A program made the position numbers and the translations under genes. Below the pieces are notes generated by a model, which saw only the letters and a list, made by a program, of their open reading frames with translations, did no database searches and was not told where the DNA came from. From assembly GCA_910573755.1 (NCBI GenBank), contig CAJTBO010000009.1, forward strand, positions 103,387 to 167,386: a DNA stretch of 64,000 nucleotides, written 5' to 3'. Of the stretch, positions 33,134-42,154 are shown piece after piece. How positions within the stretch are numbered: the stretch's first letter is position 1; each line of letters begins with the position of its first letter. Origin of the DNA: Lachnospiraceae bacterium. GTDB lineage: Bacteria; Bacillota; Clostridia; Lachnospirales; Lachnospiraceae.

Positions 33134-36100
33134 ATGAAATTATTTGAAGAAGTATTCCCGACCCTTCGGTTAAAGGGGGAAATGAAAGCCCTTTTCGAGA
33201 GAGTGCAGGTAGAGCGGATCTCAGCGCCGAAAGACAGGAAATTCCTGCGGATCTATCTCGGCAGCGAACATCTGATAGAAAAAGACAAAATCTGGGCCCT
33301 GGAGAGGGAGATCAAAAACCAGTTGTTTCCTTATGCAAATACAACGATCAAGATATATGAAAGGTTCCATCTTTCTTCCCTGTATACGCCGGAAAAACTG
33401 ATGGAAGCCTATCAGAAGAGCATGATGCAGGAACTGCGGGAACTTTCCCCGCTGGAGTACAGCCTGTTTAAGAATGCCGAAGTTTCCTATCCCGATGAAA
33501 AAAATATAAAGATGGTGCTCGAAGAATCTGTTCTTGCAAGAGAAAAAGAAAAGGAACTGGTAAGGATTCTGGAGAAGATCTTTCAGGAGCGCTGTGGTTT
33601 TGATGTGAAGATCGAGACCGCATACCGGGAGAAAAAGGAGAGAAAGCATAAGGCGGAACAGGAACAGAAGATCGAGAACAAGATAGCCGAGATCGTTTCC
33701 ATGACAAGGGGAAATGGGGATGCAGAGAGTGCTTTCGGTGAGGAAGGAAGAACCCCGGCTTTAGAAGAGACGGGAGGCACCACTTCCTCGAGAGAGCCGG
33801 CGGGCGGTATGCCGGGTGAGAGAGGCGGCAGAAACCGTATGCCGGGCGGCGCAGGCAAAAAATTTGATAAGGACGCCCCTCGCCCGCTGAAACGATCCGA
33901 AAATCCGGATGTTATCTTCGGCAGGGATTTTGACGGAGAGGATATCCCGATAGAGAATATTACCGACGAGATCGGGGAAGTGATCATCCGGGGAAAAGTG
34001 CTTAACTATGATGAGCGGGAGATAACGAAGATAGAAAAGACGATCCTGATCTTTACGATCACGGATCTGACAGATACCATCGGCGTGAAGATCTTTGTGA
34101 AGACGGAGCAGGTGGGAGAGATAAAAGGCGCTCTGCAGAAAGGGAATTTCCTGAAGATCAGGGGCGTTGCCATGATGGATAAGTTTGACCACGAACTGGG
34201 CATATCGTCCGTTTCGGGCATCCGGAAGATTCCTGATTTTACGGTACGGCGGATGGACAACAGTATGAGGAAGCGTGTTGAACTGCACTGTCATACGAAG
34301 ATGAGCGAGATGGACGGGGTTTCCGAGGTGAAGGATATCGTAAAGCGGGCGTATCAGTGGGGTATGCCGGCGGTTGCGATCACGGATCACGGTGTGCTGC
34401 AGTCTTTTCCGGATGCCAACCATGTATGGGAGGACCTGTGGCGGGCGGAAAAGGAAAAAAGAAAGGCGGCGGGAGAGGCGGAGCCGGATAAATTTGACTT
34501 TTTCAAGGTGATCTACGGCGTGGAAGGTTATCTGGTGGATGACTTAAATCCGCTTGTCACTGGCGATAAAGGGCAGTTTTTGTCAGATGAGACAGTGGTG
34601 TTTGATATAGAGACAACAGGATTTTCCCCGGTAAATGACCGCATTATAGAGATCGGGGCGGTAAAGGTACGGGAAGGAAAGATCACAGAGCGGTTTTCGG
34701 CTTTTGTCAATCCGGGGAAGCCGATCCCTTTCAGGATCGAGCAACTTACCGGTATCAATGACGCTATGGTGCTTGATGCGCCGGGGATTGAAGAAGTTCT
34801 GCCCCGGTTTCTGGATTTTTGCGGGGATGCTGTTCTGGCTGCCCATAATGCCGGTTTTGATATGAGTTTTATAAAAGAAAATGTCAGAAGGGCAGGGATT
34901 TTGAAGGAGTTTACCTATTTGGATACCATGGGGATCGCAAGGCTCCTTCTGCCGGGACAGGCGAAGCACACGCTGGATGCGGTAGCAAAAACGCTGCATA
35001 TTTCTCTGGAGAATCATCACCGCGCGGTAGATGATGCGGAATGTACCGCGGAAATGTATCAGGCTTTTTTAAAGATGCTTGCAGAGCGCGGTATAAAAAG
35101 CCTTGCACAGCTCGAAGAGGCGGGATGCTCCAATCCGGAGATCATAAAAAAGATGACCACCTACCATGTGATCATTCTGGCAAAAAACAATGTTGGCAGG
35201 ACAAACCTGTATACGCTGGTCAGCAAATCCCATCTGGATTATTTCAGCAGACGGCCCAGAATTCCGAAGAGCGAACTGATCAAATACAGGGAGGGGCTGA
35301 TCATCGGAAGCGCCTGTGAGGCGGGGGAGTTGTATAAGGCGCTGCTGGATGGCAGGGAAGAGGCGGAACTGGCGCGGATCGTGAATTTTTATGACTATCT
35401 GGAAATACAGCCTCTGTCCAACAATGAGTTTATGATAGAATCCGAACGGATAGAAAATGTGCATTCTTTTGAAGATATCAAGGATCTGAACAGGAAGGTG
35501 GTGGAACTCGGGGAGACATTTGGAAAACCGGTGGTTGCCACCTGCGACGTACATTTTCTGGATCCGGAGGATGAGATATACCGCCGCATTATCATGGCGG
35601 CAAGAAAATACGAGAATGCGGACAATCAGGCGCCGCTCTATCTGCGCACCACGGAAGAGATGCTGGAGGAATTTCAGTATCTGGGGAGCGATAAGGCGGA
35701 GGAGATCGTTATCACAAATACCAACCTGATCGCGGATATGGTAGATACCATGTCCCCGGTGCGCCCGGATAAATGTCCCCCGATCATCCCTGATTCGGAC
35801 AAAACGCTGACAAGGATCTGCTACGATAAAGCCAATGAACTGTATGGTAAGATATTGCCTGAAGTAGTGGAGGCCAGAATGAAAAAGGAACTGGGTTCCA
35901 TTATCAATAACGGGTTTGCAGTGATGTATATCATTGCCCAGAAGCTGGTATGGAAATCGGTGGAGGACGGGTATCTGGTGGGTTCCCGCGGCTCCGTAGG
36001 TTCTTCCTTTGTGGCGTTTTTAGCGGGAATTACGGAAGTGAATTCCCTGAGCCCCCACTACAGGTGTCCCCATTGTTTTTATTATGATTTTGATTCCGAA

Positions 36101-37681
36101 GAGGTGAAAGCCTTTGTGGGAGGCGCCGGCTGTGACATGCCGGATAAAAAGTGTCCGAAGTGCGGTGAGATGCTGGTGAAGGACGGGTTTGACATTCCTT
36201 TTGAGACATTCCTCGGCTTTATGGGGGACAAAGAGCCGGATATCGACCTGAATTTCTCCGGGGAATATCAGAGTAAGGCACATAAATATACGGAGGTGAT
36301 CTTCGGCCACGGGCAGACTTACCGGGCGGGCACGATCGGGACGATGGCGGATAAGACCGCTTTCGGCTATGTAAAGAACTATTATGACGAGCATGAGATC
36401 CATAAGCGGAACTGTGAGATCGACAGAATCGTGCAGGGCTGTACCGGCATCAGAAGAAGCACGGGACAGCACCCGGGCGGTATCGTGGTGCTGCCGGTGG
36501 GGGAGGATATCAATTCCTTTACGCCGGTGCAGCATCCGGCAAACGATATGACAACGGATATCGTCACCACCCATTTTGATTACCATTCCATTGACCACAA
36601 TCTGTTAAAGCTGGATATACTGGGGCATGATGATCCGACCATGATCCGTATGCTGCAGGATCTGACGGGGCTTGACCCGACAACGATCCCGCTGGATGAT
36701 AAGGCGGTGATGAGCCTGTTTACGTCTCCGGAAGCGCTGGGGCTGACCCCGGAGGATATCGGCGGCTGTCCTGTGGGCTCATTGGGCATCCCGGAGTTCG
36801 GGACGGAGTTTGTCATTCAGATGCTGTTAGATACCAAACCACAGCATTTTTCGGATCTGATCCGGATCTCCGGACTGGGACACGGGACGGATGTATGGCT
36901 GGGAAATGCCCAGACGCTGATCGAGGAGGGAAAGGCAACGATCTCTACGGCGATCTGCTGTCGTGATGATATTATGATCTACCTGATCCATATGGGGCTT
37001 GATCCGGCGCTTTCCTTCAAGATCATGGAGAGCGTGCGGAAGGGAAAAGGGCTGAAGCCGGAGTGGGAAGAGGCAATGGCGGCAAATAACGTGCCGGACT
37101 GGTATATCTGGTCCTGTAAAAAGATCAAATACATGTTCCCGAAGGCGCATGCGGCAGCCTATGTTATGATGGCATGGCGTATCGCCTACTGTAAAGTGTA
37201 TCATCCGCTGGCTTATTACGCAGCGTTTTTCAGCATCCGGGCGTCCGCTTTTTCCTATGAGATCATGTGTCAGGGAAAGGCGCATCTGGAAAGTGTACTG
37301 AATGAGTATAAAAAAAGAGGGAAAGACCAGCTTTCCAAGAAGGAACAGGATTCCATGCGGGATATGAAGATCGTGCAGGAAATGTATGCGAGAGGATTTG
37401 AATTTTTGCCCATTGATCTGTATAAATCCGATGCAAGGCTGTTTCAGATCGTGGACGGGAAACTGCTGCCGTCTTTCAACAGTATCGACGGGCTGGGAGA
37501 AAAGGCGGCTTACGCGATCTGTGAAGCGGCGAAACAGGGAACGTTTTTATCGAAGGATGATTTCAGGGAGAGGGCAAAGGTCGGCAAGACAATGGTAGAC
37601 CAGTTATCGGAACTGGGAATACTGGGCGATCTTCCGGAGAGCAACCAGATCAGTCTGTTTGATTTTGTGAAGGTGGGGTAG
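33134..37681 (+). CDS. polC: DNA polymerase III PolC-type
   Basis: The main replicative polymerase of Firmicutes, with built-in proofreading. Domain order: N-terminal domain, OB fold (about 270-365), PHP domain start (VELHCHTKMSEMDGV, near 378), the inserted exonuclease (VVFDIETTGF near 488, HRAVDDAECTAEM), PHP completion, zinc-finger-containing catalytic core (CPHCFYYDF, CPKCGE; catalytic DIDLNFSG near 1038) and the thumb/finger region (RKGKGLKPEWEEAM). 1515 residues versus about 1440 usual; part of the excess is a Gly/Pro/Glu-rich linker at about 199-243 before the OB fold. TAAGAGGA precedes the ATG. Confidence 0.98.
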   Translation: MKLFEEVFPTLRLKGEMKALFERVQVERISAPKDRKFLRIYLGSEHLIEKDKIWALEREIKNQLFPYANTTIKIYERFHLSSLYTPEKLMEAYQKSMMQELRELSPLEYSLFKNAEVSYPDEKNIKMVLEESVLAREKEKELVRILEKIFQERCGFDVKIETAYREKKERKHKAEQEQKIENKIAEIVSMTRGNGDAESAFGEEGRTPALEETGGTTSSREPAGGMPGERGGRNRMPGGAGKKFDKDAPRPLKRSENPDVIFGRDFDGEDIPIENITDEIGEVIIRGKVLNYDEREITKIEKTILIFTITDLTDTIGVKIFVKTEQVGEIKGALQKGNFLKIRGVAMMDKFDHELGISSVSGIRKIPDFTVRRMDNSMRKRVELHCHTKMSEMDGVSEVKDIVKRAYQWGMPAVAITDHGVLQSFPDANHVWEDLWRAEKEKRKAAGEAEPDKFDFFKVIYGVEGYLVDDLNPLVTGDKGQFLSDETVVFDIETTGFSPVNDRIIEIGAVKVREGKITERFSAFVNPGKPIPFRIEQLTGINDAMVLDAPGIEEVLPRFLDFCGDAVLAAHNAGFDMSFIKENVRRAGILKEFTYLDTMGIARLLLPGQAKHTLDAVAKTLHISLENHHRAVDDAECTAEMYQAFLKMLAERGIKSLAQLEEAGCSNPEIIKKMTTYHVIILAKNNVGRTNLYTLVSKSHLDYFSRRPRIPKSELIKYREGLIIGSACEAGELYKALLDGREEAELARIVNFYDYLEIQPLSNNEFMIESERIENVHSFEDIKDLNRKVVELGETFGKPVVATCDVHFLDPEDEIYRRIIMAARKYENADNQAPLYLRTTEEMLEEFQYLGSDKAEEIVITNTNLIADMVDTMSPVRPDKCPPIIPDSDKTLTRICYDKANELYGKILPEVVEARMKKELGSIINNGFAVMYIIAQKLVWKSVEDGYLVGSRGSVGSSFVAFLAGITEVNSLSPHYRCPHCFYYDFDSEEVKAFVGGAGCDMPDKKCPKCGEMLVKDGFDIPFETFLGFMGDKEPDIDLNFSGEYQSKAHKYTEVIFGHGQTYRAGTIGTMADKTAFGYVKNYYDEHEIHKRNCEIDRIVQGCTGIRRSTGQHPGGIVVLPVGEDINSFTPVQHPANDMTTDIVTTHFDYHSIDHNLLKLDILGHDDPTMIRMLQDLTGLDPTTIPLDDKAVMSLFTSPEALGLTPEDIGGCPVGSLGIPEFGTEFVIQMLLDTKPQHFSDLIRISGLGHGTDVWLGNAQTLIEEGKATISTAICCRDDIMIYLIHMGLDPALSFKIMESVRKGKGLKPEWEEAMAANNVPDWYIWSCKKIKYMFPKAHAAAYVMMAWRIAYCKVYHPLAYYAAFFSIRASAFSYEIMCQGKAHLESVLNEYKKRGKDQLSKKEQDSMRDMKIVQEMYARGFEFLPIDLYKSDARLFQIVDGKLLPSFNSIDGLGEKAAYAICEAAKQGTFLSKDDFRERAKVGKTMVDQLSELGILGDLPESNQISLFDFVKVG

Positions 37682-37871
37682 AAGATGCCTTTGCTTCCTG
37701 TCAATTTTCAACTTGGGACGTTATATTTATTGCAAAGTCCGTGAGAACATGCAGATCAAATCGGCAGGGAGCCTGCCCGTCGCTGCAGGCGGCTTGGAAT
37801 GGGTAGATTCCGCAGCAGGGAAGCCGGAGAATGAATTGCTGCAGAAAATTTAAAAAAATTGTAAAAAACAC

Positions 37872-37900
37872 TTGCAATCTTTCCGGAAATGTAATAGAAT
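37872..37900 (+). promoter_or_regulatory. Promoter of the tRNA-Glu gene
   Basis: TTGCAA (37872-37877), a 17-base spacer and TAGAAT (37895-37900) lie 42 bases before the tRNA. The 190 bases between polC and this promoter hold only weak inverted repeats. Confidence 0.6.
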
Positions 37901-37942
37901 AATCAAGTGCAGTGCAGATGCACAAGAGAAAGATTGCAAAAT

Positions 37943-38014
37943 GGCTGATTGGTCAAGCGGTCAAGACGCCGCCCTCTCACGGCGGAAACAGGGGTTCGAT
38001 TCCCCTATCAGCTG
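37943..38014 (+). tRNA. tRNA-Glu (anticodon CTC)
   Basis: A complete 72-base cloverleaf: acceptor GGCTGAT/ATCAGCT, D-arm with GGTCAAGCGGTCAAGA, anticodon stem CCGCC/GGCGG around loop CTCTCAC (anticodon CTC, reads GAG), and T-arm AGGGG-TTCGATT-CCCCT. The 3' CCA is not encoded (GCGA follows), so it must be added after transcription. Confidence 0.95.
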
Positions 38015-38041
38015 CGACTGTTTTTAACAGCCCAACCCGAG

Positions 38042-38086
38042 AAGTTCTGAAAACCCGGTAAGATCAAGGGGTTCAGAACTTTTTTA
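38042..38086 (+). terminator. Intrinsic terminator after tRNA-Glu
   Basis: AAGTTCTGAA (38042-38051) pairs with TTCAGAACTT (38072-38081), with an inner CCC/GGG, and TTTTTT follows. It ends the tRNA transcript about 70 bases after the mature 3' end. Confidence 0.85.
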
Positions 38087-38122
38087 TTGTCTCTTAAAAT
38101 GAGATATAAGAAGAGACTGAAC

Positions 38123-38146
38123 AAAATGTAATCAAAAATGTAATCA
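38123..38146 (+). repeat. Perfect 12-bp tandem duplication downstream of tRNA-Glu
   Basis: AAAATGTAATCA occurs twice head to tail. It marks the start of a 620-base gene-free stretch between the tRNA terminator and the response-regulator gene. Confidence 0.7.
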
Positions 38147-38232
38147 GACATATGTTCGATTAAAAGAGAAAGGGGAAAGTTCATAAAACCAGCCTAAACG
38201 GGATTTTTTTCATAATATATATGTTAAGAGTA

Positions 38233-38436
38233 CAGGGAAAGACAGGCTGTAGAATGATGGGATATGAAATCGTCTATTTTCCTGTTTAAAACCTGCTTGG
38301 CGTCTGAGCTGTCACCAAGCACTTAATGAGGTGTTTCACGAACTTGGTGTGACGGACTGATACGGCAGTGATCCTGTCCCCCCTCTTTCGTAAGACTAGA
38401 GGACATCTATCAGAAAACCGCATCCTGTTTTCTTTT
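38233..38436 (+). ncRNA. Candidate structured RNA with two competing hairpins and a terminator
   Basis: GCTTGG (38295-38300) can pair with CCAAGC (38315-38320), while CACCAAG (38313-38319) can instead pair with CTTGGTG (38343-38349); the two helices exclude each other. A TGTCC-CTCT/AGAGGACA helix follows near 38376-38407. GAAAAC/GTTTTC (38413-38432) with TTTTC after it looks like a terminator. CAGGGAAA near 38233 can pair with TTTTCCTG near 38277 as a 5' stem. No open frame of note lies within. I do not recognise the class. About 280 bases separate it from the next start codon. Confidence 0.4.
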
Positions 38437-38686
38437 CAATTATACAATCCCATTATGGCATGTCCGGAATCCTGCCCCGCAAAGATCGGGAGGATAACAG
38501 GACATGGATGAAATATTGAGCGGCATAAAAAATTGAAGTCTTCTGGTGATTTTGATAAAATAGACATGTTTCAACCGGACTGTTTTATGGATGAATTAAA
38601 AATAGTGAAGATATTATGCGGATATAATCCATGCTAAAGTGGCTTAAAACTGCATAAATACCGGAAAACCGGTATGTTATATATAA

Positions 38687-38699
38687 AAACTTTTGATTT
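38687..38699 (+). promoter_or_regulatory. Candidate regulator site before the YesN-like gene
   Basis: AAACTTTTGATTT lies 23 bases before the ATG at 38722. Its exact reverse complement occurs at 42061-42073, just upstream of the sugar/nucleoside operon promoter. A 7-bp hairpin, ATACCGG-AAAA-CCGGTAT, lies just before it. Confidence 0.45.
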
Positions 38700-38721
38700 G
38701 AAGATAGGGGACAGATAATAT

Positions 38722-40266
38722 ATGAATATGCTTCCGGTTATGATCGTAGATGACGAAAAATTGGCGAGAGAAGATTTACAGACGTTTATTGACTGGGAAT
38801 CTCTGGGCTTTTATATTGTGGCGACAGCGGTAAACGGCAGACAGGCTCTGAAAATGTATAAGCAGCATCATCCGAAGATTATCTTTACGGATATCAAGAT
38901 GCCTGTGATGGACGGGATAGAATTCAGTAAAGAACTGCGAAAAACGGATGAGGAGACGATTATCATATTGTTGACCGCATATGAGGAGTTTTCATATGCA
39001 AAAGCGGCTATCCAGCTTGGGATCACGGATTACGTGGTAAAAAATGAGATTACACAGCAGTCTATGGAAGTATTGCTGAAAAAATTGCGGCAGAGGATAG
39101 AGATAGTACAAAAGAGCAGTAATATTTTAAATGATAAACTGATCGAAAATTTTTTCCAGTCCGAAAATGAAAACAAAGAAATGCTGGGGAGTGAAATGCT
39201 GGAAAAAAGATTTTGTTATCTTATGATAGAACAGAATCTTCCCTTAAATATCAGCGGAGAAACATCGTGGACAGATCTTCTTATCAAAAAGCAGGAGATA
39301 TCGGAGGCACTCAGAGGGCTGGAATATACCCTGATGAAGATGAAAGCCGTGAGTAATATGCGGGAAACCACTACCACAGTTATTCTGGATACGGATTTTG
39401 TCTCTCTGAATGACAGCTATCAGATCTTATATCAGAATGCCGTAAAGGTAAGGGAATTCCTTGCCGGACGGTTTGAGAAGGATTTTACGGTATTTTATAC
39501 GATGGAACCCATGACGCTGCCTGATTGGAAAAAGCTTTGTAAAAATAATGAGGAAATATTCAGGCAGAGATATTTTAAACCGGAGGAAGCTTTGGTCAGG
39601 ATAACAGGAAGTACAGAAAAGAAGGAGGTGAGAGAAGATTGTAATAAAGATTTATTACAGCGGCTGATCAGCGGGCAGGAGGAAGAGACGGAAGCGTGCA
39701 TCAGAAAGATATATGATGATATTTGTGATGCCGGAGATTATCAGGAACTCTATCGTGTGTCCCGAAAACTATATGCCGGTTTGCGGGAAGAGTACCAAAA
39801 GCAGGCGCCGGCTGCGGAGATACCGGATTTTTCTCTCCGAAAAAACGGACAGGAATGGACGGATGCCGGCCGGATCAGGGAATGGATGATCAGACAGTTT
39901 CAAAGATTAAGGCTGGAACATGCTAAAGGAGAAGAGAAAAAGAATTCAAAGATCATTGCTTCAGTGAAAGCTTATATCCGCCGGAATTATGCAGATCCGG
40001 AATTATCTCTCGATGAGATCGCGGAGTATGTACACTTGAATACAAGTTATCTGTGTACGGCGTTTAAGCAGGAGACCGGAAATACCATAAAGAACTTTAT
40101 CACGGATATCAGGATAGAGGCAGCAAAAAAACAGCTTGATGCAGGAAACGGAAAAATATATGAAATAGGAACTTCGGTGGGATATCAGTCCAGCCAGTAT
40201 TTCAGCCAGGTATTTTATAAAAAGGTCGGTGTATCGCCAAATGATTACCGCAGATACGGAGGGTGA
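38722..40266 (+). CDS. Response regulator with AraC-type DNA-binding domain (YesN-like)
   Basis: Receiver domain (1-125) with MIVDDE, Asp57 in FTDIKMPVMDG and Lys in VVKNE; a middle helical region (about 130-395) of unclear role; and a C-terminal AraC helix-turn-helix pair (about 410-512; LSLDEIAEYVHLNTSYLCTA and YQSSQYFSQVFYKKVGVSPN). Regulators of this kind control neighbouring sugar ABC operons. Its partner kinase follows in the next gene (the two are 1 base apart), and the predicted target operon begins 1.9 kb downstream. Confidence 0.92.
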   Translation: MNMLPVMIVDDEKLAREDLQTFIDWESLGFYIVATAVNGRQALKMYKQHHPKIIFTDIKMPVMDGIEFSKELRKTDEETIIILLTAYEEFSYAKAAIQLGITDYVVKNEITQQSMEVLLKKLRQRIEIVQKSSNILNDKLIENFFQSENENKEMLGSEMLEKRFCYLMIEQNLPLNISGETSWTDLLIKKQEISEALRGLEYTLMKMKAVSNMRETTTTVILDTDFVSLNDSYQILYQNAVKVREFLAGRFEKDFTVFYTMEPMTLPDWKKLCKNNEEIFRQRYFKPEEALVRITGSTEKKEVREDCNKDLLQRLISGQEEETEACIRKIYDDICDAGDYQELYRVSRKLYAGLREEYQKQAPAAEIPDFSLRKNGQEWTDAGRIREWMIRQFQRLRLEHAKGEEKKNSKIIASVKAYIRRNYADPELSLDEIAEYVHLNTSYLCTAFKQETGNTIKNFITDIRIEAAKKQLDAGNGKIYEIGTSVGYQSSQYFSQVFYKKVGVSPNDYRRYGG

Positions 40267-40267
40267 T

Positions 40268-41986
40268 ATGCGTGGAAGATCTATTATGGAGCAGATACGC
40301 AGCCGGATTCTGCGTATCGGTATTTTTACATTTGTTATAGCGATCCTGCTTTCTTTTCTTGTACTGTTTCCAATGCTGCAGGAACGTGCTATCATCAATG
40401 CGGAAAATGCCAATGAGGAAATCATCTGGCAGCTTAATACGGAACTGTCCTTTATGGAAAAATATACGGACATGCTTGCTTTGTCGGTTGCTCAGAATGA
40501 AGTGATCCAGAATTACTTTAAGGATCCTACGACGCAGAATAGAAACAGGGCTTCTCTGGCGTTGAATAATCTGGTTGGCAATAACGGCATTATCCGTAAT
40601 GTCTCTATTGAATCTAATGATCTTCTGGTGCTGGATTCACTGAACAGGATCACGGATGAAGATTCTGCACTGCTGGAATCAAACTGGTATGAGAAGCAGC
40701 GCAGTAAGACATTTAACAGCGGCTGGTCTCCGGTTTATGTCACTACGGTGAAAAATGTGAAATATTATGTATTTGCCTATACCAAGAACTTTTATATGAA
40801 CAATGAGTGGTATACTTTTGTGACTTTTGCATCGTTAAATGATGCGATGTATGATATAAGAGAGATCGGAAAGAACAGCACGGATTATTTTATTTTATGT
40901 GATGCGACGGGAGATACGTTTTATGCCTACGGAGATGAAAAGTTGCAGGAGGAGGCGGAAGAACTGAAAGGGGAGGAAAAGGCTACATCCAGAGTATCCC
41001 TGAATAACGGGATCGGCTTTGTAAATCATTCCATAGAAAACAGATGGGGTATCGTATCGATCGTATCCCATACAACGATCATGTCATCTCTTGCACCCTA
41101 TATTTTGGAACTGCTTTTTATCCTGACTGCTTTTCTGATCCTGATCCTTGTATCCACTTCACAGACGGTCAAAAGGGCGGTACAGCCTATTATCGGCCTT
41201 TCACAGACGATGGAGTCTGCCGTGCAGGGAAATCTGGACTGTAAGGTAACGGTGGACCGTGACGATGAGATCGGGCAGTTAGAGAATTCCTTTAATAAGA
41301 TGCTGGAAGATTTAAGGGAAGACAGAAAGCTGATACTGGAAAAAGAAAAGAAGGAACAGCATGCAAGATTCGGGCTTCTGGTCAGCCAGATCGATCCGCA
41401 TTTTATATGTAATACCATTAACAGCATCAATTATCTGGCAAGAAAGAAAAGATGTGAGGATATCATCGTGGTCAACAGTTCTCTGATCACGATCATCCGG
41501 GACCGCCTGAGGGTAAATGATATACAGATTACCGACACGATCGCGCATGAAAAAAGTATACTGGAGACTTATATCAGGATTCAGAAGTATATGTATGACG
41601 GCGACCTCGAAATGATCTGGAATGTGGAAGATGAGGTAATGGAAGAACAGATCCCGAAAAATATGCTTCAGCCGTTGGTGGAAAATGCTATTTTTCATGG
41701 ACTGATCGATGAAGAGATCGGAGAGATTACCGGGGAGATCGTGATAACCGCAGAGAGGATAAAGGACGGTATCAGGGTGGAGGTAAGGGATAACGGGCGC
41801 GGGATCAGTCCGCAGCGTCTCAGGGAAATCGTTGGAAGAGCCTATATAGAAGAGGAGAGAGGCAGGCAGATCGGGCTTTCCAATGTACAGAGCCGCCTGT
41901 ATTATCTGTATGGGGAGAGAGAATGTCTCCATATAGAGAGCGCAGAGGGAAAAGGGACAGCTATTACGATCATTTTCCCTAAATGA
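40268..41986 (+). CDS. Sensor histidine kinase (YesM/LytS-like)
   Basis: Two membrane segments (about 16-38 and 272-296) enclose an extracytoplasmic sensor domain. A HAMP domain (about 297-350) follows, then the His_kinase domain with phospho-acceptor VSQIDPHFICNTINSI and the ATPase box VRDNGRGISPQ. The acceptor motif usually reads QINPHFLYN; here Cys replaces Tyr. The ATG at 40268 has GGAGGG upstream, whereas the open frame begins inside the regulator gene. A good terminator follows, so regulator and kinase form their own transcript. Confidence 0.92.
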   Translation: MRGRSIMEQIRSRILRIGIFTFVIAILLSFLVLFPMLQERAIINAENANEEIIWQLNTELSFMEKYTDMLALSVAQNEVIQNYFKDPTTQNRNRASLALNNLVGNNGIIRNVSIESNDLLVLDSLNRITDEDSALLESNWYEKQRSKTFNSGWSPVYVTTVKNVKYYVFAYTKNFYMNNEWYTFVTFASLNDAMYDIREIGKNSTDYFILCDATGDTFYAYGDEKLQEEAEELKGEEKATSRVSLNNGIGFVNHSIENRWGIVSIVSHTTIMSSLAPYILELLFILTAFLILILVSTSQTVKRAVQPIIGLSQTMESAVQGNLDCKVTVDRDDEIGQLENSFNKMLEDLREDRKLILEKEKKEQHARFGLLVSQIDPHFICNTINSINYLARKKRCEDIIVVNSSLITIIRDRLRVNDIQITDTIAHEKSILETYIRIQKYMYDGDLEMIWNVEDEVMEEQIPKNMLQPLVENAIFHGLIDEEIGEITGEIVITAERIKDGIRVEVRDNGRGISPQRLREIVGRAYIEEERGRQIGLSNVQSRLYYLYGERECLHIESAEGKGTAITIIFPK

Positions 41987-42007
41987 ATTTGGTAAAAATA
42001 TACAAAC

Positions 42008-42044
42008 GGGCTATCTTTTTTTAAGAGATGGCCCATCTGTTTTT
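42008..42044 (+). terminator. Terminator of the two-component operon
   Basis: GGGCTATCT (42008-42016) pairs with AGATGGCCC (42026-42034) with one T-G pair, followed by ATCTGTTTTT. Confidence 0.75.
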
Positions 42045-42060
42045 CTAAAGAAATCTAACA

Positions 42061-42108
42061 AAATCAAAAGTTTCTTATGTTTACGATAAAATTCCACTTT
42101 ATTATAAT
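42061..42108 (+). promoter_or_regulatory. Promoter and candidate activator site of the 42-50 kb operon
   Basis: TTTACG (42080-42085), a 17-base spacer and TATAAT (42103-42108) form a strong promoter. AAATCAAAAGTTT (42061-42073) lies 7 bases before the -35, a usual place for an AraC-type activator, and is the exact inverse of the site at 38687. Confidence 0.6.
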
Positions 42109-42154
42109 AAATTCATCAAATATTTTATGAAATTTGCAGTTGCGGGGTAGTGTT

